Source: Lentilactobacillus fungorum
GTDB lineage: Bacteria > Bacillota > Bacilli > Lactobacillales > Lactobacillaceae
Assembly: GCF_016860605.1 (NCBI RefSeq)
Contig: NZ_BNJR01000014.1
Coordinates: 1-64,000, forward strand
Direction of reading: 5' to 3'
DNA length: 64,000 nt
Shown here: positions 24,514 to 32,133 of the stretch, one piece after another
Numbering within the stretch: position 1 is the stretch's first letter
Layout: the number at the start of each line of letters is the position of its first letter
Notes under the pieces: generated by a model
The model's database searches: none
Told to the model about the DNA's origin: nothing
The model's input: the letters and a program-made list of their open reading frames with translations, nothing else
Translations under genes and position numbers: made by a program

Positions 24514-24631
24514 AGGACAGCTCCGCCAGGCAGAAAGCTACACGTAAGCACCTCTAACAAAAATTCCAGAACCGGGAATTTCTGTTAGAGGAGACTTACG
24601 CTCCGCTTTCTAAACGCCTGGCTCCGCTCAC
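24514..24631 (-). repeat. 118-nt palindromic repeat, minus orientation
   Basis: CCAGGC/GCCTGG outer arms; middle GCGTAAG/CTTACG; inner CCTCTAACA/TGTTAGAGG; centre CCCGGTTCTGG. It ends 25 bases before the metE ATG. Confidence 0.95.
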
Positions 24632-24655
24632 TTTATTTTAATAGGAGGGCTTCAT

Positions 24656-26941
24656 ATGACAACTACCATCATTGGATTTCCACGTATTGGGCATCATCGG
24701 GAATTAAAATTTGCAACTGAACACTATTGGAAGAAAAAGATTGACCAAGCCGAGCTTTTGAAAACGGCTGCCCAAATTAGGCAGAACCATTGGCAAGCTC
24801 AAAAAAAGGCTGGCATTGACTTAATTCCAGCCGGTGACTTTTCATTTTTCGACGGGGTTTTAGATACGGCTAATTTACTGAACATCGTTCCTGAGCGCTA
24901 CCGGCAACTCCATCTATCGCCACTTGATGAATATTTTGCTCAGGCCAGAGGTTTTCAACAGGGACCAGAAACTGTCAAAGCCCTCCCGATGAAGAAATGG
25001 TTTAACACCAACTATCACTATATCGTCCCCGAATTTTCAAAGGATACAGATATTCGACTCGTTGGTCATAAACTATTTGATGAAGTTGAAGAAGCCCTGA
25101 AATTGGGCATCAATGTCAAGGCAGTGATTATTGGCCCTTACACTTTGCTAAAACTAAGCCGCTTTATTGATGGCGCCAAACCAAGGGATTTTGTTGACAA
25201 ACTAGTTAGTGCTTATTCAACAATTCTCCAGCGACTAGCAGACCAAGGCGTTAAATGGATCCAAATTGATGAACCAGCCCTTAGCTTTGACGTCGATGCC
25301 GCAGAAAAGGCTCTGTTTGACAGCCTATATCAGCCAATTTTAGCCGCCAAAGGATCCCTTAAAGTTCTATTGCAAAACTATTTTGGTGATATTCGCGATA
25401 TTTATAACGACGTCACTAACCTTGACTTTGATGGGATTGGCCTTGACTTTGTTGAGGGTCGCTATAACGCTGACTTAATTAAACAAAATGGCTTTCCAGC
25501 CGACAAGGTTTTATTTGCTGGCGTTGTTAATGGCAAAAACATTTGGCGAAATCACTACACCAAGACCATCGACTTCTTAACTAACTTAAACACCCAAGCA
25601 AAAGTTGTTTTGAGCAGTTCTGCTTCATTATTGCACGTCCCATATAGTGCCGCAGATGAAACCCAACTGCCATCAGACGTCAAACAGCATTTGGCCTTTG
25701 CAATTGAAAAGCTGGCCGAAATTACCGAACTGGATCACATTTATCACAATGAAACAGCCGGTGAAGCAGCGTTGGCTAAAAATGACGCACTCTTTAAAAA
25801 CGTTAAGCATCCTTACAATCAAGCCGTCCATGATCGAATCGCCAGCTTAGATGAAGCTGATTATACGCGACAGCCTGCCCGTGATGAACGGGAGAAGATT
25901 CAAAAACAGGAATTTGATTTGCCAATCCTGCCAACGACCACGATTGGTTCTTTCCCACAAACTAAGGATGTTCGTCAAAACCGGGCTAAACTTCGGCGCG
26001 GTGAAATTACTAAAGAGGCTTATGATCGATTTAATGAAGACAAAATTCGCCGGATCATTAAGATTCAAGAAGAAATTGGCCTAGACGTACTGGTTCACGG
26101 TGAATATGAACGAAACGACATGGTGGAATACTTTGGTGAAAAATTAGCCGGTTTTGTCTTCACCCAAAATGGCTGGGTTCAATCATACGGTACCAGGGGC
26201 GTTAAACCGCCAATTATTTGGGGCGACATCAGCCGAACTGCCCCAATTACGGTTAAGGCTTCTGTGTTTGCCAAAAACTTAACTGACAAGCCGGTTAAGG
26301 GGATGTTGACTGGCCCAGTAACGATTTTTAACTGGTCATTCCCACGAGAAGACGTTACCCCCAAAGAATCGGTGACTCAAATTGCGTTGGCACTGCAAGA
26401 TGAAGTCCTTGACCTGGAAAAGCATGATATCAAGATTATCCAAATTGACGAACCAGCCTTGCGGGAGAATTTACCATTACGTAAATCCAATTGGTACACT
26501 GAATATCTAGATTGGGCAGTCCCAGCATTCAGGCTAGTCCATAGTAAGGTTCAGCCAACCACGCAAATTCATACTCATATGTGTTACAGCGAATTTGGCG
26601 ATATCATTAAGGCGATTGATGCATTGGATGCCGATGTCATCTCATTTGAAGCTTCCAGAGCTGATTTTACCTTGATCGATCAGTTGGTCGCAGCCCATTT
26701 TCAAACAGAAGTGGGCCCTGGCGTTTATGACATTCATTCACCACGGGTGCCATCTGAATCTGAAGTTGAAGATTTAATTAAGCAACTTGTCACAAAATTA
26801 CCAGTTGAAAAAATCTGGATCAACCCAGATTGTGGCTTGAAGACACGCTCTGAAGATGAAGCCTTCGCCAGTTTAAGAAATATCGTCGATGCAACTAAAA
26901 AAGTTAGGAGTGTCATCCATGAGCCTAACAGCGTTGTTTAA
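24656..26941 (+). CDS. metE: Cobalamin-independent methionine synthase MetE
   Basis: A 761-residue enzyme that moves a methyl group from 5-methyl-tetrahydrofolate (polyglutamate) to homocysteine, giving methionine. Two homologous barrels are expected; the C-terminal catalytic half shows TTTIGSFPQTKDVR, HGEYERNDMVEYFGE, MLTGPVTIFNWSFPRED and IIQIDEPALRE. The zinc site is visible as His and Cys in HTHMCYSEF and Cys in NPDCGLKTR. The N-terminal IGFPRIGHHRELK is typical. The RBS AGGAGGG precedes ATG 24656. It overlaps metF by 23 bases. Expression likely depends on the luxS T-box; no promoter is evident in the repeat-filled gap upstream. Confidence 0.97.
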   Translation: MTTTIIGFPRIGHHRELKFATEHYWKKKIDQAELLKTAAQIRQNHWQAQKKAGIDLIPAGDFSFFDGVLDTANLLNIVPERYRQLHLSPLDEYFAQARGFQQGPETVKALPMKKWFNTNYHYIVPEFSKDTDIRLVGHKLFDEVEEALKLGINVKAVIIGPYTLLKLSRFIDGAKPRDFVDKLVSAYSTILQRLADQGVKWIQIDEPALSFDVDAAEKALFDSLYQPILAAKGSLKVLLQNYFGDIRDIYNDVTNLDFDGIGLDFVEGRYNADLIKQNGFPADKVLFAGVVNGKNIWRNHYTKTIDFLTNLNTQAKVVLSSSASLLHVPYSAADETQLPSDVKQHLAFAIEKLAEITELDHIYHNETAGEAALAKNDALFKNVKHPYNQAVHDRIASLDEADYTRQPARDEREKIQKQEFDLPILPTTTIGSFPQTKDVRQNRAKLRRGEITKEAYDRFNEDKIRRIIKIQEEIGLDVLVHGEYERNDMVEYFGEKLAGFVFTQNGWVQSYGTRGVKPPIIWGDISRTAPITVKASVFAKNLTDKPVKGMLTGPVTIFNWSFPREDVTPKESVTQIALALQDEVLDLEKHDIKIIQIDEPALRENLPLRKSNWYTEYLDWAVPAFRLVHSKVQPTTQIHTHMCYSEFGDIIKAIDALDADVISFEASRADFTLIDQLVAAHFQTEVGPGVYDIHSPRVPSESEVEDLIKQLVTKLPVEKIWINPDCGLKTRSEDEAFASLRNIVDATKKVRSVIHEPNSVV

Positions 26942-27791
26942 GCAAAAAACGGTTTTCTCGCTGGAAGTATTTCCACCTAAAAAGACGTCACCTACAGAAG
27001 CAATCCTGCCAACTTTAGAACAGCTACAAGAAATTCATCCGGATTTTATTTCCGTTACTTTAGGCGCAGGTGGCACTGATCATTGTGATGGCACGGTTGC
27101 CATTGCTGACTTAATTCAAAATCAACTGCATATCCCAGCTGTTGCTCACGTCCCGGGCCTATATCAAACGAAGCAGCAAGTTTTAGAGCTGTTAGACCGG
27201 TTGGCATCGATCAACGTCAATGATGTTTTGGCTTTACGCGGGGATCATATTCCTGGCAAAGAGCCAGTTGGTGACTTTAATCATGCCGATGAGTTAGTTG
27301 CTTTTATTAAACAGCAACGTCCTAACTTTAGCATCGCCAGCGCGTGTTATCCAAACTGCCATACAGAAGCGGTGGACTTCGTTGACGATATCGGTCACTT
27401 AAAGCACAAGGTTGACGCGGGCGTTGACCACTTAATCACCCAACTCTTCTTTGATAACCAAGCCTTTTATGATTTTAAAGAAAAAACTGAGATTGCCGGC
27501 ATCAACGTGCCAATCGAAGCAGGAATTATGCCTTGCACCAATCGGAATCAAATTGCGCGAATCACTCAGATTTCTGGCGTTCCGCTACCAAAGAAATTTC
27601 GGGCAATCATGGATCGTTATCAGGACAATAAAGCCGCAATGCGAGATGCCGGTATCGCCTTTGCGGTTGATCAAATCATCGATTTAGTTTCCCAAGGTGT
27701 GGATGGCATCCATTTGTATACGATGAACCACGCTAAAATTGCGAAAACAATTTGGCAGGAGACCCATTCCGTTTTAGAAGCTGCTCAGTAA
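26919..27791 (+). CDS. metF: Methylenetetrahydrofolate reductase MetF
   Basis: A 290-residue FAD-dependent TIM-barrel enzyme that reduces 5,10-methylene-THF to 5-methyl-THF, the methyl donor of MetE. Motifs: FSLEVFPPKK near the start, DFISVTLGAGG, DVLALRGD, FSIASACYPNCH and QLFFDNQAFYDF. I start at ATG 26919, which follows AGGAG and lies inside the metE 3' end. The overlap suggests coupled, balanced production of the two enzymes. Confidence 0.95.
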   Translation: MSLTALFKQKTVFSLEVFPPKKTSPTEAILPTLEQLQEIHPDFISVTLGAGGTDHCDGTVAIADLIQNQLHIPAVAHVPGLYQTKQQVLELLDRLASINVNDVLALRGDHIPGKEPVGDFNHADELVAFIKQQRPNFSIASACYPNCHTEAVDFVDDIGHLKHKVDAGVDHLITQLFFDNQAFYDFKEKTEIAGINVPIEAGIMPCTNRNQIARITQISGVPLPKKFRAIMDRYQDNKAAMRDAGIAFAVDQIIDLVSQGVDGIHLYTMNHAKIAKTIWQETHSVLEAAQ

Positions 27792-27809
27792 TTAAACAAT
27801 CATTGAAAG

Positions 27810-27846
27810 ACGTTCGAATCCAATAAGCTGATTTGAACGTTTTTTA
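27810..27846 (+). terminator. Intrinsic terminator after metF
   Basis: ACGTTCGAATC pairs with GATTTGAACGT, then TTTTT. Confidence 0.8.
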
Positions 27847-27849
27847 TGA

Positions 27850-28267
27850 TTGTTATTTATTCACAATCTGATTACGTAACGCTAAGTTACCTATACCTGT
27901 GGTTCGTTTGCCCATCATTTTGGTCAAACATCTTTACCACTCCTAATTCTTGCACTAATTAGCTTTAAGTACATTCCTTTCCAGTAACTCAATCCCACCT
28001 CAAAGCCTAATTCTGTTAGGCTTTTTGCGAAAAAATCAGTCAATTATTTGAGGTATTCTCTGGTCAATTTTTTCTACCAGCTAATTATTTATCCTTGTTT
28101 GCTCGTTTTAGACGGTCATTTTAGAATCATTTAGAAAAGTAATGATTACCAAAATCCCACTTTTTGTCAGTAATTATTATGAAATTGTTAAATTTTGAGC
28201 AAAACATTTAACCTGGCCAATCCCTTGTGCCACTTGGTTATTAAAATGATTACAAATTGGTCTATAT
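27850..28267. other. Intergenic region with an orphan hairpin
   Basis: About 420 bases without a convincing gene. A short hairpin AAAGCCTAA-TTCTG-TTAGGCTTT with T5 at 28002-28026 has the form of a plus-strand terminator with no obvious transcript before it. On the minus strand GGAGTGGTAAAG precedes an ATG near 27930 with only 14 codons. I see nothing else. Confidence 0.4.
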
Positions 28268-28295
28268 TTGATATTTCTTATATCTATGATAAGAT
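28268..28295 (+). promoter_or_regulatory. Promoter of the Spx-like gene
   Basis: TTGATA (28268-28273), 16 bases, TAAGAT (28290-28295). Confidence 0.5.
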
Positions 28296-28370
28296 ACAGT
28301 TGGGGATGGAGTTAGTGATAAACTTCATTAGTTCAAAATTATCGTCGGGGTTTGCAAGGGAGATGGTTCT

Positions 28371-28769
28371 ATGTTGAATTTAATAGTAGCACCCAGCAGC
28401 TCTTCAAGTCGTCTAGCTCGTAAATGGTTAATTGATCATGGTATCGAATTCAAAGAACGGAACCTTGCCCGCAGGCCACTTGGCGCCGATGAGATTAAGA
28501 AACTTCTTCGTTTAACGGAAAATGGCACAATGGATCTCATTTCTACCCGGTGCAACACCTACCATCAGTTAAAGGTTAATTGGGATGAATTGACCGTCTC
28601 ACAACTAATTGATCTCATGGTTAAACATCCAGAATTGATCCGCCGGCCACTTTTGTTTAATGACCAACAGCTCCAAGTTGGCTTTAGTGAAGATGACATC
28701 AGAAGCTTTTTACCTCGTCAAGTAAGAAGAAAGCATCTCAAAGCGCTGATGAGTGCCGAGGCAGACTGA
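28371..28769 (+). CDS. Spx-family regulator lacking the CXXC redox switch
   Basis: A 132-residue member of the Spx/ArsC family, which binds the C-terminal domain of the RNA polymerase alpha subunit and redirects transcription in stress. It aligns without gaps to Bacillus Spx at the N-terminus, but both switch cysteines are serine: APSSSSSRLARKWL, with Ser10 and Ser13 in place of Cys10 and Cys13. The RNAP-binding part is well kept (IRRPLLFNDQQLQVGFSEDD and FLPRQVRR). The only cysteine is Cys61 (TRCNTY). It should therefore be unable to form the usual disulfide, so its activity is either constitutive or set by its amount. RBS: AAGGGAG. Confidence 0.88.
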   Translation: MLNLIVAPSSSSSRLARKWLIDHGIEFKERNLARRPLGADEIKKLLRLTENGTMDLISTRCNTYHQLKVNWDELTVSQLIDLMVKHPELIRRPLLFNDQQLQVGFSEDDIRSFLPRQVRRKHLKALMSAEAD

Positions 28770-28845
28770 GCGGAATTAAAGAATCGTTTAAGTAAAAGTA
28801 GGGTGAGAAGTCAGGACTGGGACATACGGCATTTTGATCCCAGAG

Positions 28846-28896
28846 TTAACGCAAAATACCAACCAGGCGGCAATCCTGGTTGGTATTTTGCGTTAA
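28846..28896. terminator. Perfect 22-bp hairpin between convergent genes
   Basis: TTAACGCAAAATACCAACC (from 28846) continues to CCAGG and pairs perfectly over 22 bp with its complement at 28875-28896, around a 7-base loop. It probably terminates transcription of the Spx gene and of the minus-strand YhgE gene. Confidence 0.7.
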
Positions 28897-29035
28897 ATTT
28901 TGAGCTGGCTGTCAAGCGGGCCAGCCGCTACACGGCAGCCGTTGCAGCTTCTATTAAAAAATGAGTGAAACGTTAAGTTGTAGTGATAGGCATAACTGGC
29001 CAGAAACTTTACTTCTAATGGCGCAAGTTATCACC

Positions 29036-31201
29036 TCATTGCCCAATTCCTGACTTGACAAAATCATTCAATAATCTATCAGTTACCCGCTTCAACGACG
29101 CTTTCAAAAATAGTCCAACTAACAGCGCCATTATTAACATGCAGCCTAAGACGAAGAAGTCAACGGTTACCGTGCCTATATTAGGGCCACCAATGGCTTC
29201 ACGAAAGCCACTGACGCTATATGAGAACGGAAAAATCGGTTGCATCAGTCTAAAAATCAGTGGGTTTAACTGAACCGGATACATGGCACCACTACCAGCT
29301 AACTGCACGGCAACCATCATAACCGCCAACGCCTTTCCCAAGTTGCCAAACACCGAAGCCATTGTGTAGACGATCACCGAGAACGTCAGTGACGTCACCA
29401 CCCCCACCATTAACATGAGAAACAGGCTTTCCACGTGGACGTGGAGAATAAATACCGTTGATAGAATAATGATAATCGTTTGAATCATGGACAGCGTGTT
29501 AAAGATTAACATTTTGCCAAGATACTCTTCTTTAGGCTTTAACTTGGCAAACCGATGATATTTAGGCAGACTTGTGTGAAGAACCGCCACCAACATCGCG
29601 CAGCCCACCCAAATCGACAGTGCCATGTAGGTTGGCGAAAACGCTGAACCAAACGTGCTAACCGGATAAATATTTTCGTCTTTCACGTTAAAGGGTTCCG
29701 CCAAAGCATTGCCCATTAACTTTGGATTGTTCTGCAAAACGCTGATGATGTCGGCAATGTTATTATCCGAAGTTAACTTCAACTGATTGCTGGCAGTCAA
29801 AATAATATCCTTATATTGCAACAACCGGCTTTCTAACTGACCAGTGGTATCTCCGATCAATTGATTACCATGGATAACGGTATCCAATGATTTTTCATTC
29901 AAATTGCGAATTTGATTAAGATCGCTTAAAATTCCCGAAGTCCGATTAGTCGTTGCCAGCAAGTTCTGCTCAATGCCATCAAGGTCACTGCGTGCTTGAT
30001 TGTGATAGCGGTTCACTGAATCGGCCAACTTGGAGCTAGTTGAATAAGCGTTATTGGCAAGCCGCTGTTGCAAACCGGCGATTGTTCGATTCCCTGAATT
30101 GAGATTGTTTTTTAATGTCGTGACTTCTTTTTGCTGCTCATCTAAAAGCTGTTGGGTTTTCTTAAGCTCATTAATCAAACTCGTAATTGTCCCAGTATGG
30201 TGTGCCTGATTAGCCGTCTGTAAATATGAAATCAACGGCGTCAATTGGCCGCGGATTAACTTAATTTGTGTTTCAATCTGATTGGCTATTCGGCTAACTT
30301 GGCCACGATTATTAGCCTCATTTAGCTGACTCAGCTGCTTGGATAAAACCGCGAGTTGTTTGGCATTCCTTTGAACGCTTGTTAAGTTGTTGTCAACGCG
30401 ATTAAAGGATTGGTTGATTGAACGGTTCATCTCCTTAATCAACTCATCATTAGTAGTTCCAAGAACGCCGGCAACGTTCACATTTTGTGAAGCTGAAATG
30501 ACTGGTTTTAATTCCGAAAACACCATTGCCAACCCATTTGACGCTTGACTGATATCTCCAAGCGAGCTGGTTGCCAATTCCATGCTGTCGCCCAATGAGA
30601 TAATTAAATCTTTAAGGTTTAAAATTTCAGCTTGCTTACTGCCAGCTTTTTTTCCGGCGATATTCAAATAGGAAAAGATTGTTGCGTTAATTTGATACAC
30701 AAATTGCTTTTTAACCGTGCTAACCAGTGTCTTGGCAGCCGTTTCGGTAATTTTATCCCCCATCGGACTTGCTTTCGTGTTTGCGATATAATTGATTTGA
30801 GCCTTTTGTGGATTGGCGGATGTGATGCTAGCCAGCTTGGTTGAGAAGTCACTTGGAATTTTAACTTCTGCATAGTATTGGCCATTCCGTAACCGGGTTT
30901 TGGCAGTCTTTTCGCTAACAAACCGCCAACCAATTTGGTGATTGTGCTTCATATTCTTAACAATCTGGTCGCCAAAGTTCATTTGCTTGCCCTGTAAAGT
31001 TGAACCCGTATCCTGATTCACAACCGCCACAGGAATTCGACTGACTTCCTGTGAATTGTAGGGGTTCCAAAGGGCTTTGACGTTAATTAACGTATATAGG
31101 CAGGGCAACACACAAAGCGCAGTAATTGTGAGTAAAGCCGCTTTATATTTGAAGATTGATTTTAAGTCGCGTTGATAAATAAGCTTGATGTTCTTAACCA
31201 T
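29036..31201 (-). CDS. YhgE/Pip family membrane protein (paralogue 1)
   Basis: A 721-residue protein of the YhgE/Pip (phage infection protein, ABC-2-like) family. A first membrane helix (residues 22-40) leads to IPVAVVNQDTGSTLQG, then a long extracytoplasmic helical region (about 180-480, Gln/Asn-rich, coiled-coil-like), then five or so C-terminal helices with MASVFGNLGKALAVMMVAVQ and FPFSYSVSGFREAIGGP, which are typical of the family. The lactococcal homologue Pip is a phage receptor, and EsaA of type VII secretion is a distant relative. It is divergent from the secreted protein and the second YhgE gene. Function here is unknown. Confidence 0.85.
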   Translation of the reverse strand: MVKNIKLIYQRDLKSIFKYKAALLTITALCVLPCLYTLINVKALWNPYNSQEVSRIPVAVVNQDTGSTLQGKQMNFGDQIVKNMKHNHQIGWRFVSEKTAKTRLRNGQYYAEVKIPSDFSTKLASITSANPQKAQINYIANTKASPMGDKITETAAKTLVSTVKKQFVYQINATIFSYLNIAGKKAGSKQAEILNLKDLIISLGDSMELATSSLGDISQASNGLAMVFSELKPVISASQNVNVAGVLGTTNDELIKEMNRSINQSFNRVDNNLTSVQRNAKQLAVLSKQLSQLNEANNRGQVSRIANQIETQIKLIRGQLTPLISYLQTANQAHHTGTITSLINELKKTQQLLDEQQKEVTTLKNNLNSGNRTIAGLQQRLANNAYSTSSKLADSVNRYHNQARSDLDGIEQNLLATTNRTSGILSDLNQIRNLNEKSLDTVIHGNQLIGDTTGQLESRLLQYKDIILTASNQLKLTSDNNIADIISVLQNNPKLMGNALAEPFNVKDENIYPVSTFGSAFSPTYMALSIWVGCAMLVAVLHTSLPKYHRFAKLKPKEEYLGKMLIFNTLSMIQTIIIILSTVFILHVHVESLFLMLMVGVVTSLTFSVIVYTMASVFGNLGKALAVMMVAVQLAGSGAMYPVQLNPLIFRLMQPIFPFSYSVSGFREAIGGPNIGTVTVDFFVLGCMLIMALLVGLFLKASLKRVTDRLLNDFVKSGIGQ

Positions 31202-31309
31202 AATTTATACTCCAAAATTTTGTAAATCGGTTTTTTTCTCGATAGAAATGCATTATACTGATAATAACGCGTCCATTAATCATTAACAATAGTTAACTAA
31301 TAATTTTTA

Positions 31310-31399
31310 AACAGCTGTGTAAAGCAGAAATCTGCGTGTAACCGTAACTCCCGTCAGCAGAGACTTACACACTAATGCTTACTGCTTTGCTTCACTCAC
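31310..31399 (-). repeat. Decayed, shortened repeat copy
   Basis: Related to the 118-nt repeat: ACAGCTGTGTAAAGCAG on one side and CTGCTTTGCTTCACTCAC on the other, but the inner stem and CCCGGG centre are lost. Minus orientation. Confidence 0.7.
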
Positions 31400-31422
31400 T
31401 TACTTCTAAGGAGATCTTACAA

Positions 31423-32115
31423 TTGAAACGTTCACTAATCAACTTATTAATCACGAACCTAGTCGTCATTTTTGGCATTGGCTTATCTCAGTCAATAACC
31501 GCGGCTGCTAAAGCTAAGCCTGCTAAAGTTACGAGTACCAAAACTTTGACCAAAGATTCCTACCGAGCAACTAGCGGTTACCTATACAGTTCAGCTAAGT
31601 TAACCAAGAAAGTTCATAACGCGGATAATTATCCACTCACCACTTTTTACACCTATCGTTCTGCCAACATTACCCGTGCAAATGGCAACAAAGCCGTTTA
31701 TTATTATATCAAGAACGGTAACGGCAAGGTAAAGGGGTGGATTTGGCGCGGTCATTTAGTAAGAATGATTAACGTTAGCAAACGGCGCCAACAGATTAAT
31801 CAAATCATTGGGCTGATCGATACGTTATCAATTAATAATCGTAACCAAATTATTACGATCCTAGAATCAATGACGAAAACAAATACGTTGGTCGACTTAC
31901 TCAACCAACTCGATCTCTTCAAGTCAACCATTCCAAACGACGCTGATATCGCCAAGCTAAACGAAATCTTTCAAATGATCAAGTCAGACGGCCAAGAACT
32001 TAACTACCTATTTAGTCAGGGAATCAATCGACTCTATCCAAAAGTAGTCGCTATTCATAACCTGAATGACAAAGTGTTCGCATTGGCTCAAGGATTGCTT
32101 GATCGGCTGAATTAA
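31423..32115 (+). CDS. Small secreted protein between two YhgE genes
   Basis: A 230-residue exported protein. I start at TTG 31423, nine bases after TAAGGAG, giving a clean signal peptide (KRSLINLLITNLVVIFGIG, then SQSITAAAKA); an in-frame ATG further upstream lies inside the decayed repeat and has no RBS. Residues 40-115 are a Tyr-rich beta region (YLYSSAKLTKK, YTYRSANI, VYYYIKNGNGKVKGWIWRG) resembling SH3/GW-like wall-binding modules. The C-terminal half is helical (about 125-230, INQIIGLIDTL...). It lies 18 bases before the second YhgE gene, so a joint function at the cell surface is likely. Confidence 0.7.
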   Translation: MKRSLINLLITNLVVIFGIGLSQSITAAAKAKPAKVTSTKTLTKDSYRATSGYLYSSAKLTKKVHNADNYPLTTFYTYRSANITRANGNKAVYYYIKNGNGKVKGWIWRGHLVRMINVSKRRQQINQIIGLIDTLSINNRNQIITILESMTKTNTLVDLLNQLDLFKSTIPNDADIAKLNEIFQMIKSDGQELNYLFSQGINRLYPKVVAIHNLNDKVFALAQGLLDRLN

Positions 32116-32133
32116 TGAGGATCAATTCTTTCT

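Noticed and set aside
31375-31422. Upstream ATG for the secreted protein between the YhgE genes
   Set aside because: It lies in the decayed repeat without an RBS and would bury the signal peptide; the TTG at 31423 has TAAGGAG.
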